A DNA stretch of 26,869 nt, from positions 1 through 26,869 of IMG/VR virus record IMGVR_UViG_3300013093_000225, one strand, 5' to 3'. Of the stretch, positions 20,578 to 26,869 are shown piece by piece; positions within the stretch are counted from its first letter, which is position 1, and every line of letters starts with the position of its first letter. The translations under genes and the position numbers were made by a program. The DNA is from a virus. The notes beneath the pieces were generated by a model. The model did not search any database. It had not been told where the DNA came from and saw only the letters and a list, made by a program, of their open reading frames with translations.

Positions 20578-21099
20578 TTAATCCTTCTTTGGAGGGGCAA
20601 GTTTTTGGAGAGTTTTAATATGCTGCTTACGTAATTTCATTACGAATTGGTCCAATATGCGATGACCCAGATCAATATCCCCGTTACCAATACCCAATAC
20701 TGCATACGGCGGAATAACGTACTCTCCGCCAGCAGCAACAATAGGGACAGGATTACCAGTGTCGTGAGATCCATCGTCATGATATTTTGATATCATTTCT
20801 GTAATGTTTTTGAAACCGCTTAGTGTATTTCCCTCGCCAAGAAATGCCACTTCTTCTGCCGGAATGACGTATGCCCCAGCAGGAACATGCATGGGAAGAT
20901 GGTCTGTGCGACCTGCAACAGGGCTATGAATTGGCCCAACATGCACTATGTTCCCGTTTTGTTCTCCACCACCTGCTTTTCCTGATCGAGCAATATTTAA
21001 TGCCGCAGCTACGGCTTGGTCATGCGGATGTCCTGAGCGGGACATTTCGCTTATATTCTGGCTGATTGTGGCTTGGCTAGACCCGTGTTTTAATGGCAT
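20578..21099 (-). CDS. Virion-associated protein with KHGSS N-terminal motif
   Basis: ATG 21099 is used (TGATG with the previous stop); a GTG one codon earlier is the alternative. The 173-aa product starts MPLKHGSSQATISQNISEMS and continues GHPHDQAVAAALNIARS, a motif common in phage structural regions. It then has GPIHSPVAGRTDHLPMHV and two repeats of a P-A-G-A-Y-V-I-P / A-G-G-E-Y-V-I-P unit (about 78-85 and 124-131). The role is not known. Its consistent position next to the tail hub suggests a minor virion or assembly protein. Confidence 0.7.
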   Translation of the reverse strand: MPLKHGSSQATISQNISEMSRSGHPHDQAVAAALNIARSGKAGGGEQNGNIVHVGPIHSPVAGRTDHLPMHVPAGAYVIPAEEVAFLGEGNTLSGFKNITEMISKYHDDGSHDTGNPVPIVAAGGEYVIPPYAVLGIGNGDIDLGHRILDQFVMKLRKQHIKTLQKLAPPKKD

Positions 21100-21437
21100 C
21101 ACGAATATCCTACAGAAATAATGGACCCAGTGCCGGGGGAAAAGTATAAACCCGTCGCAAATGGAACTTGGATTTGATAGATACCAAGCGTATTAGGAAC
21201 GGCGTAAATGCGAGAACCTGATGCTGCCGAAGTAGCATCATAAAGATAACCCTGTGTAGAGCCTGCTACTATAACGCTTACGGTGGCCAACCAACCAGAC
21301 GAAGATTTAATTATTGCCCCGGCAGACAATTCTTTACTGTTTGACGCGCCAGCATGAAAATTTACAGCGTTTGCATATGAATTAATTGCAATAACGCCAT
21401 TTTTCTGAGTAGTCAGGATATCATCTAAACTAGCCAT
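21099..21437 (-). CDS. Hypothetical structural protein, 112 aa
   Basis: The 112-aa protein has a short N-terminal helix with MASLDDILTTQKNGVIAINS and then a beta-rich domain (GWLATVSVIVAGSTQGYLYD; YQIQVPFATGLYFSPGTGSI), typical of small proteins encoded beside phage tail genes. It shares one base with the genes on both sides (21437 and 21099), so the cluster is tightly coupled. No confident family beyond phage hypothetical. Confidence 0.7.
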   Translation of the reverse strand: MASLDDILTTQKNGVIAINSYANAVNFHAGASNSKELSAGAIIKSSSGWLATVSVIVAGSTQGYLYDATSAASGSRIYAVPNTLGIYQIQVPFATGLYFSPGTGSIISVGYS

Positions 21438-23680
21438 TAGAATTTCCCGTCTAATTGATAACGGAATTTAATGCCGCCCAATCGCCAGAATGTCCCAACA
21501 TCTTGAGACGACAATGAAAACGCCATGTAACGCGCCCTGATTCGGCAAGATATGTATTCCGTTGATTGCGTCATAGGAAATGTAATAGACGATACCTGCC
21601 CCGATGGCGAACCAGAATAGTAACTGGTTGACGGAGAAGTTGCAGTATCTGTAGCATAATTTGTATAATAAATGGTCACATACACCGTAGCGTTTTGATT
21701 GCCGCTATACGTGCCCCATTTCATATCAGGCCAAATTTGGTCCACAAATACAATATTTTCGCCTTCGGTAAGTTGAAAATAACCTGTTTGGAATGATGAA
21801 AGCATGGGTGTAGTGGTTGTTCCCACCGCAGCATCGTTACCTACTTCGTGTTGATAGATGTATGTATCGCCACCCGCAGCAATAGGAGATCCCAAGCCAG
21901 ATTGGTCAATCCATGCTGTACGGCTCAACGTACCAAAATCCCACTGCCCAATAAGGAAATTATATTTTACATATGAATCGTTTTCTGTGGAGTTTTGCGA
22001 TGGGTAGTACCAAGTTACTTCGTTAAATTGGGAATTAACGCCGCAACATACTTTATAATAATAGTTTGGATTAATGTTTTGAAAAACTACGTCAAATATT
22101 GGGCATGGCATTGGTTCCGGGCCGCTGCCTGTCATTACGAAGAAATTACGCTGAGACATCCAGTAAATGGAATTATTTACCTGACCAATGCAATGACGGG
22201 ATATCGCACCGCAATTTGATCCAATTTTATTAAACCCATAAACAAGTGGGAATCCCACATATTGCATGGCCCACAAATCAATATCTGTCCAAATAAGACC
22301 TTGTTGCGGCCCTTGGAAACCAGCTACAATTTTTGAACCTGTAGGAATACGGTAAGAACCTGCTTGATTGGTTACAGTAGCATTCCAAGTCGTGAAGTCT
22401 TGTACATCTGACCAACGGATAAGCAACGGATCCGGCGAAAGCGTAAAGCTAGATCCATAGGCTATCACTTGTCGTTCTGGCATGGCGACAAAGATGCCAC
22501 TATTAACCAATGGAGCTTGGGCGCTTAATATCTGTGCATTTAAAACTGATCCGTTAGGTTGCCAATAATAAATTGGCCCACCCGCTGGGCATGCAATTAA
22601 GTCTTGCCCAAAATTATCTAAAGTCCAATCTGTCGCTGTAATGGCTGTGCCGGGATTTGTAATGGCCGTACCAACGCCAAAGCCACCGACGCCAAATCCA
22701 CCAACACCAAACCCAGTGCCAATCGGCTGCGGCCCGACACCAATATAATAAACAGATTGGACATTCCCGCTATTAATGGCAGTAGGGCCAGCCGATGATG
22801 TAGCTAAGTTAGATGCGGCAAATGTAAATGATCCTGCACTGGGCACGCTTACAACAGTGTACAACCCAGATAATGTAATCCCGCCAATTGTAAGCGGCAC
22901 ACCTATATAGAAATTAGACCCTACATTATAGCCGTGGTTGTCAAAATACCCTGTAACAATAGAAGATGACGAGGTTGTCTGAAACGAATAAACACCAACT
23001 AATTTTGCTGTTCCCGTGCCAGCGCCAACGCCTGTGGCATTAAATATCACGCCAACCGTATTCGCCGATGCGCCAATTAACGTGTAATCCGTCGTGCCAA
23101 CGGTTACAATTTTGTACGTTTCCCCCACAACAAAAGAACCTGCTGTGGTATTTGTTGATGTATTGGCTGTCGATGTTGCTGCAGATCCGGCATTAATTGT
23201 GTAAGTTGTTCCCGCATAGGTCAATAACTGGTAGGGACCAGTAAGCACCAGCCCGCCAACAGAAACAGGTGTTACAAAGTCAACGTAGTCAAATACAGTC
23301 AATACCGTTGTATTAGAATCCGTGACTGAAACTGTACTAGATCCAGCTGTAGTTGCAAAAACAGGGGCGGTATTTGTCGTAATTGTGCGTGGCGTTATAT
23401 CCGCCAAATTTCCATTAGTTAAAACGCTTAACGAAGATTCTGAGCCAATACCAAGATGGTTAATGGCATTTAAATCTGACCACGCTTTTAATGCGCGAAT
23501 CTTGGACCCAATAGCAGAATTAAAATATGCGACCCATCCGCCCAACTTTTGAGCGAGGCCAAATCCATTACGCTCTGATAGAAACCGAACAAGCTGCGAT
23601 GACGAATACGCAGCCTCATTCAGCACTGGTGTATTGTTAGTTTCTACGCCGGGTTTGAGCTTTATGGTTCCAAAGGGCAT
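21437..23680 (-). CDS. Tail hub protein, P22 gp10-like (putative)
   Basis: The 747-aa protein begins with a segment typical of podoviral tail-hub or DNA-stabilisation proteins: LKPGVETNNTPVLNEAAYSS and LAQKLGGWV (1-50). The second half has beta-propeller-like repeats such as PDPLLIRWSDVQDFTTWNA and GLIWTDIDLWAMQYVGFPL, plus MSQRNFFVMTGSGPEPMPCP. Residues about 120-300 contain two related Ig-like modules separated by a 48-residue insert (181-228). GFGVG is repeated three times (323-337). P22 gp10 plugs the portal and forms the tail hub; assignment here rests on pattern and on the adaptor gene directly upstream. Confidence 0.75.
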   Translation of the reverse strand: MPFGTIKLKPGVETNNTPVLNEAAYSSSQLVRFLSERNGFGLAQKLGGWVAYFNSAIGSKIRALKAWSDLNAINHLGIGSESSLSVLTNGNLADITPRTITTNTAPVFATTAGSSTVSVTDSNTTVLTVFDYVDFVTPVSVGGLVLTGPYQLLTYAGTTYTINAGSAATSTANTSTNTTAGSFVVGETYKIVTVGTTDYTLIGASANTVGVIFNATGVGAGTGTAKLVGVYSFQTTSSSSIVTGYFDNHGYNVGSNFYIGVPLTIGGITLSGLYTVVSVPSAGSFTFAASNLATSSAGPTAINSGNVQSVYYIGVGPQPIGTGFGVGGFGVGGFGVGTAITNPGTAITATDWTLDNFGQDLIACPAGGPIYYWQPNGSVLNAQILSAQAPLVNSGIFVAMPERQVIAYGSSFTLSPDPLLIRWSDVQDFTTWNATVTNQAGSYRIPTGSKIVAGFQGPQQGLIWTDIDLWAMQYVGFPLVYGFNKIGSNCGAISRHCIGQVNNSIYWMSQRNFFVMTGSGPEPMPCPIFDVVFQNINPNYYYKVCCGVNSQFNEVTWYYPSQNSTENDSYVKYNFLIGQWDFGTLSRTAWIDQSGLGSPIAAGGDTYIYQHEVGNDAAVGTTTTPMLSSFQTGYFQLTEGENIVFVDQIWPDMKWGTYSGNQNATVYVTIYYTNYATDTATSPSTSYYSGSPSGQVSSITFPMTQSTEYISCRIRARYMAFSLSSQDVGTFWRLGGIKFRYQLDGKF
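22670..22714 (-). repeat. Triple GFGVG pentapeptide repeat
   Basis: Residues 323-337 are three consecutive copies of GFGVG, coded by 15-base units that differ only at synonymous positions. Silent divergence with an intact amino acid repeat suggests that the flexible glycine linker is selected. It links the N-terminal modules to the propeller-like part. Confidence 0.75.
22997..23140 (-). other. Inserted 48-aa domain in tail-hub gene
   Basis: Residues 181-228 (GSFVVGETYKIVTVGTTDYT, then LIGASANTVGVIFNATGVG) form a compact module of a type that recurs in unrelated phage structural proteins. It stands between two similar modules of the host protein, which suggests insertion by recombination. No change of frame or remnant of a mobile element is seen at its edges. 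Confidence 0.55.
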
Positions 23681-23682
23681 GA

Positions 23683-24399
23683 TTAGCCCCTAGTCGGTGA
23701 AGCAGCAGGAGCAGGCGAATAGGATGTCCATGCCGCCGCTTGGAATTTCTTGCGGTTTTCTTCTATCAAGGCGCTGGCTTTGAGTGCTTGATACTGCGAC
23801 TCATACGTTTGAGCCATCTGGGGGTCATCATTTAAGCGGCCAAAGTTGCGTTGGAACGCCGAAATATAGATCATGGATGCCATAATAAACATATCTGGCA
23901 AATAGGTAGATATGAATGTTGTGGTATTGGACGCAGAAAGAGGCGCAGAACGAATTGTCCCGGTCAATCTAACCGCATAGCTTGAACTTGGAGTTGGTCC
24001 TACGATGATATACTGGCTTGTATTACCTGTAGTATTAGTATCGCCGCCATAAACAGCAAAATACTGAGGCAGGCCAGTAGCAGATCCCGATCCGTAAACA
24101 TTTTGTATAAATTCCTTGCCAACGGGCAATAACGGCGTGGAGTTTCCTGACCCGTCTATAACTTCAAAAGTTTGAGGAACAATGAATTGAGACGTTGGCA
24201 GGGTTAAAGTATTATTTCCACCCGTAAATGTGTAAGCATTTGTGCTAATTTGCGTAGACAAAAAGTCTAAGTCTCTTTGCATACGAAGTTCTGCGTAGTC
24301 AATCATGGACGGGATAATAATTGTAAAATTAGTATCCGTGACAGGGACTACTGCCATTGTCGCTATTTGCTGCACATATGATGCGTATGTTAACGACAT
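23683..24399 (-). CDS. Phage tail adaptor (SU10 adaptor-like)
   Basis: The 238-aa protein resembles the adaptor family of podoviruses such as SU10: IIPSMIDYAELRMQRDLDFL near the N-terminus (28-47), a strand-rich middle with LPTSQFIVPQTFEVI and PQYFAVYGGDT, IIVGPTPSSSYAVRLTGTI, then TTTFISTYLPDMFIMASMIY and a C-terminal helix with FQRNFGRLNDDPQMAQTYES. The adaptor connects portal to tail. It lies directly upstream of the tail-hub gene and 10 bases downstream of the endolysin gene. A GGGG-type ribosome-binding site precedes the ATG. Confidence 0.8.
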   Translation of the reverse strand: MSLTYASYVQQIATMAVVPVTDTNFTIIIPSMIDYAELRMQRDLDFLSTQISTNAYTFTGGNNTLTLPTSQFIVPQTFEVIDGSGNSTPLLPVGKEFIQNVYGSGSATGLPQYFAVYGGDTNTTGNTSQYIIVGPTPSSSYAVRLTGTIRSAPLSASNTTTFISTYLPDMFIMASMIYISAFQRNFGRLNDDPQMAQTYESQYQALKASALIEENRKKFQAAAWTSYSPAPAASPTRG

Positions 24400-24409
24400 A
24401 ATTTAACCC

Positions 24410-24925
24410 CTACGACGCCATGTCAAAGGCAGCCTTTTCCACAGACGCAACTCGACTTGACCAACCACGTCCAAACGTACCATAAGTTGGCAAACTTTGC
24501 AAAAACGCTAATCTTTTTTCGCAGACTCCCGTAGCAATCTCACGAGGGTTAGCCGCTTCACAAGCACTAATTGTGGCTTCCCCGACTTGTCCGTCTTGAG
24601 CCACACCGAGTACCTGCTGAAGGGTTTTCGCGGCACGGCTTACCCCACTATTAACAGCCATATCAAAAGTGGCATAGTCAACGCCAAGAGGAAGTGAGTC
24701 GCCACTGATTTTATCCCAATAATTAGCTTTATACAAAGGTGCTACATCCTGCGGTCCTAAAGCCCTCATTTCGGCTTCGGTTACAGGATTTCCTACCCAA
24801 CTTTCCCAAACCGCTTTAGTGACACCTAAATTGGTCATTCCGCCGGGGTCTTTGGGGTTATTAACAAATCCGCCTTCTGACTTAAGAACAAGGGCTAAAC
24901 ATTGCTCAAAATTATCTGCACTCAC
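24410..24925 (-). CDS. Endolysin, GH108 lysozyme with PG-binding domain
   Basis: The 171-aa protein has the GH108 signature KSEGGFVNNPKDPGGMTNLG (15-34) with the catalytic glutamate at E17. It continues with NYWDKISGDSLPLGVDYATF and a C-terminal peptidoglycan-binding part including GQVGEATISACEAANPREIA. It would degrade peptidoglycan at the end of infection. No signal peptide is seen, so release depends on the holin encoded immediately upstream, with which it overlaps by ATGA (24922-24925). Confidence 0.9.
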   Translation of the reverse strand: MSADNFEQCLALVLKSEGGFVNNPKDPGGMTNLGVTKAVWESWVGNPVTEAEMRALGPQDVAPLYKANYWDKISGDSLPLGVDYATFDMAVNSGVSRAAKTLQQVLGVAQDGQVGEATISACEAANPREIATGVCEKRLAFLQSLPTYGTFGRGWSSRVASVEKAAFDMAS

Positions 24926-25296
24926 TTTGCATGCACCCCAAGTGTTTTTTCGTAAGTTCGAAGACCTGCCATGCCAAGCATAGCTGTTACCAGTTCCATG
25001 AGGGATGAATCCAAAACAGGCAGATCATGCCACCCCGCCCCGAAGGCAATTGGACGCAATAGGTATTGGTACGAGAGGCCAATAGCACCAACCCACCCAA
25101 TAGCAGGACGCCAACCACTAACAAAAATATTTGTGCTTTGTGCTTCATTCGCGTTTACCGTGTTCTGCTGTGCGTCCCAATCTTGCAAAGAGGAACGAAG
25201 AGCTGCTTCAGCTTCCTGACGCTGATTGGGATCAGGAATGAATTTGTTTACAATCTGCAGTCCTGCGCTAATTGCATCGTCAATGCCAAACGCCAT
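24922..25296 (-). CDS. Holin, 3TM/GTA type
   Basis: The 124-aa protein begins with an amphipathic N-terminal half ending in QEAEAALRSSLQDWDAQQNT. A hydrophobic segment with the family hallmark FVSGWRPAIGWVGAIGLSYQ (about 57-76) follows, then YLLRPIAFGAGW and a second membrane segment LMELVTAMLGMAGL (about 99-112). This matches the 3TM holin family also found in gene transfer agents of alphaproteobacteria. It would permeabilise the inner membrane and release the endolysin encoded just downstream. Confidence 0.85.
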   Translation of the reverse strand: MAFGIDDAISAGLQIVNKFIPDPNQRQEAEAALRSSLQDWDAQQNTVNANEAQSTNIFVSGWRPAIGWVGAIGLSYQYLLRPIAFGAGWHDLPVLDSSLMELVTAMLGMAGLRTYEKTLGVHAK

Positions 25297-25297
25297 G

Positions 25298-25765
25298 TTA
25301 CTTCACCGTCACCATAAGAAATACGCCAATTGCGCCAATACCTAATACCAGAAAACCGACAATACTGCTAACCATAATCAAATCCTTGCGGTTTTCTTCC
25401 TGCTCCTTTAACGCCGCCGCAGCTTGCCGAGCCGCCTCTTTTCGCATCTCAATAACCTGCCGTTGGATACCTTCCCACGCCGCAGGACCATATTGGCCCA
25501 CGAACATGTTCTTTACTTGAAGCTGCATATCCTGAGCTTTGGCTTTAACAGCGTAGCGTTTTACCGCCTCCGCTTCGTAGTCCGCTTGGCTTTGGAATAA
25601 TTTTTTCTTATGCGGCGTTGATGTTACCGTAACAATCTGGCCGATCTTACTGAATAAATTGCTTACCTTCTCCGCAGTCTCCATCATATCCCGACCCGAA
25701 TCAACGGCGGACTTGATGCTATTGTAGATTGCAGTCGCGCCAGCGATGAGGGTAAATGGGTCCAT
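25298..25765 (-). CDS. Unknown protein with C-terminal membrane anchor, 155 aa
   Basis: This helical, charged protein has a coiled-coil-like central part (AEAVKRYAVKAKAQDMQLQV; QRQVIEMRKEAARQAAAALK) and one hydrophobic segment at the C-terminus (LIMVSSIVGFLVLGIGAIGVFLM, about residues 129-151). It starts 1 base upstream of the holin and may be involved in lysis control, like spanin- or antiholin-type partners. The C-terminal anchor would be unusual for a spanin. The family recurs next to lysis genes in aquatic podoviruses but no function is known to me. Confidence 0.7.
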   Translation of the reverse strand: MDPFTLIAGATAIYNSIKSAVDSGRDMMETAEKVSNLFSKIGQIVTVTSTPHKKKLFQSQADYEAEAVKRYAVKAKAQDMQLQVKNMFVGQYGPAAWEGIQRQVIEMRKEAARQAAAALKEQEENRKDLIMVSSIVGFLVLGIGAIGVFLMVTVK

Positions 25766-25947
25766 TATTCTGCCGCAGGAGTTTCAGGAGGTGTTTCTGG
25801 CGCAGGAGCTTCAATCTGTGGTTTGGCTTGACCATGCAAAAGCGCAATCAAGTCAGCCACTTCGGAATAAACGCCGGCGCTTAAATGTTTAAGCACGGTA
25901 TTGATGTGAGACACCGTCAGTTTTAATTCCAATTCTAAATTGTCCAT
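25765..25947 (-). CDS. Hypothetical protein, 60 aa
   Basis: The 60-residue product has a helical N-terminal half (MDNLELELKLTVSHINTVLK, SAGVYSEVADLIALLHGQA) and a Pro/Glu/Ala-rich tail (APAPETPPETPAAE). A ribosome-binding AGGAGG lies about 5 bases upstream of the ATG. Its stop shares one base with the next start at 25765. The pattern is that of a small phage protein from the region between fibre and lysis genes; function is unknown. Confidence 0.7.
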   Translation of the reverse strand: MDNLELELKLTVSHINTVLKHLSAGVYSEVADLIALLHGQAKPQIEAPAPETPPETPAAE

Positions 25948-25956
25948 AATGTCCTC

Positions 25957-26265
25957 CTAAAAGGGTGGTGTTTGAGATTGGGAAATAGGTTTAGTCAGTT
26001 GACCAATTTGCACCGCAATTAACTCTTCAACGCCTGGCATACTAATGCACTGTGAAACCCATTGTGCCGCAAGGGACTGAGTAATGTCGTCATAGGGAAC
26101 AAATTCTGCCGGATTAGGCGTTCCTAAATTAGCAGTGCCGGATGAAGACGACGTGACAGACCCATCCGTACCCGTACACACCCAGTTAATGGCCGTAACC
26201 ACATTGGGCAGTCCGTTTGATAGTGGATTCACTATAAATTGAGGGAACGACCAAGCAAAATTCAT
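25957..26265 (-). CDS. DUF7936-like small phage protein (putative)
   Basis: The 102-aa product starts MNFAWSFPQFIVNPLSNGLP and continues NVVTAINWVCTGTDGSVTSS, then a Gly/Thr/Ser-rich stretch and FVPYDDITQSLAAQWV. The pattern is reminiscent of DUF7936 proteins from phage structural regions, which have no known function; I am only moderately sure. It is between a fibre-like gene and the small gene at 25947 on the same strand. Confidence 0.65.
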   Translation of the reverse strand: MNFAWSFPQFIVNPLSNGLPNVVTAINWVCTGTDGSVTSSSSGTANLGTPNPAEFVPYDDITQSLAAQWVSQCISMPGVEELIAVQIGQLTKPISQSQTPPF

Positions 26266-26277
26266 AACGCCCCCGCA

Positions 26278-26772
26278 TCAGAGTCCCAATATCATCGCAT
26301 AAGCAATAGACTGTGCTTGTGTAACATTTCCAACGCTTGATGAACTAGCCAAACCAACATTAGTCCCGTCGCAATACATAATAATGCTATAGGTGCTCGG
26401 AATAGCCAGCGTGCCGCCTGCTGCGGCATTGCTGCCATTATTAGATCCTATAGATACGGTGTATATGCCCGTGGTATTATTGGTAACAATCCACATCCCG
26501 CCAACGCTTTGTGGCAATAAAACCAATTGATTCGCCGCTAATGCACCCGTAAGCAGGAACCTCATGCACTGGGACGTGTTACCCGCTGCCGTGGAACTAG
26601 GGGCCGCAATATTCGTATACGTTGTACTTCCGCTGGTGCTGACCGATACGCTAGTCGTATTGCCAAACATCTGGTCAAGGATGGTGGCGTTATAGTTAAG
26701 CGGCTGATCCCACGTAGGGGATGTGCTATTATACGCTGGTTCGTTTAGGGCAAGGTTGGTGGTAATACTCAT
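26278..26772 (-). CDS. Fibre- or baseplate-like structural protein, 164 aa
   Basis: The product starts MSITTNLALNEPAYNSTSPT followed by WDQPLNYNATILDQMFGN, a known N-terminal style of phage tail-fibre or head-decoration proteins. The rest is strongly beta-rich with Ser, Thr, Asn and Gly (AANQLVLLPQSVGGMWIVTN; GGTLAIPSTYSIIMYCDGTN). It ends with a short helix (QAQSIAYAMILGL). Its start overlaps the upstream gene's stop by ATGA. Likely a virion surface or tail protein. Confidence 0.7.
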   Translation of the reverse strand: MSITTNLALNEPAYNSTSPTWDQPLNYNATILDQMFGNTTSVSVSTSGSTTYTNIAAPSSTAAGNTSQCMRFLLTGALAANQLVLLPQSVGGMWIVTNNTTGIYTVSIGSNNGSNAAAGGTLAIPSTYSIIMYCDGTNVGLASSSSVGNVTQAQSIAYAMILGL

Positions 26773-26869
26773 TTGTCAGCCTTCCCATCCAGCTTGTCGT
26801 AAATACGCTGGAACATGCTTTCAATGTGATCCATGCGTTTGTCCAAATCTTCTTTAAGGACGTATTCTT
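26769..26869 (-). CDS. Partial gene at right edge, coiled-coil protein
   Basis: Only the last 32 codons are inside the window; the gene continues to the right. The visible part (EYVLKEDLDKRMDHIESMFQ then RIYDKLDGKADK) is a charged amphipathic helix that looks like a coiled coil. Its stop overlaps the next start by ATGA (26769-26772), so it belongs to the leftward structural operon. Confidence 0.65.
   Translation of the reverse strand, partial: EYVLKEDLDKRMDHIESMFQRIYDKLDGKADK

Noticed and set aside
16184-26772. Diversity-generating retroelement or phase-variable tail gene
   Set aside because: No reverse transcriptase, template repeat or homopolymer-type slippage tract was found. The beta-rich repeats in tail genes are ordinary protein-level repeats.
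1-26869. CRISPR array, transposon or integrase
   Set aside because: No evenly spaced long repeats with unique spacers, no terminal inverted repeats with transposase, and no tyrosine or serine recombinase was recognised.

Overview
The window is part of the genome of a tailed double-stranded DNA phage. It is most likely short-tailed (podovirus-like) and most likely infects an alphaproteobacterium. The phage call rests on a small terminase subunit, a P4-type primase, ERF recombinase, RusA, holin and GH108 endolysin, a tail adaptor, a gp10-like tail hub and two very long repeat-rich virion proteins. The host call rests mainly on a full-length GcrA-type regulator at 5083-5622, a family tied to alphaproteobacterial cell-cycle control. 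No integrase, tRNA, rRNA, CRISPR array or transposase is visible. Large terminase, portal and capsid genes are not in the window and presumably lie outside it.

Layout. (1) 1-867, minus strand: small terminase subunit and a very acidic 83-aa protein. (2) 1045-5622, plus strand: about 16 small, mostly unknown early or accessory genes, often overlapping by ATGA. They include a cysteine-rich DUF7227/Gp88-like protein, a KGG-repeat protein and a DUF551 protein, and end with GcrA. (3) 5531-10507, mostly minus strand: metallophosphoesterase, primase, SF2 helicase, a DnaA-domain-IV-like protein, RusA, an XRE regulator and a hypothetical gene, with one plus-strand HTH gene between. (4) 10610-13944, plus strand: recombination and DNA metabolism (Gp157, ERF, an SSB-tail protein, a PD-(D/E)XK-like protein, HNH), ending with a lipoprotein lytic transglycosylase. 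(5) 13941-26869, minus strand, transcribed right to left: tail or fibre accessory proteins, holin and endolysin, adaptor, tail hub, GNAT, a 1268-aa protein with an internal S74-like chaperone domain, and a 748-aa candidate ejection protein.

The most unusual signal is at DNA level. The palindrome AAGCTT occurs about 30 times in the first 3.5 kb, where about one is expected by chance. It thins steadily to the right and is absent after about 19.74 kb. Intergenic copies share the directional extension AAGCTTRRCWATA, flank the terminase gene in opposite orientations and precede several ribosome-binding sites. Copies inside one gene fall in all three codon phases, so the pressure acts on DNA rather than protein. 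Candidate roles are terminase or pac recognition, replication iterons, or stoperator-like repressor sites. A second unexplained non-coding segment (9100-9303), AT-rich and full of inverted repeats, lies between the helicase and the DnaA-like gene and could be a replication origin or structured RNA.
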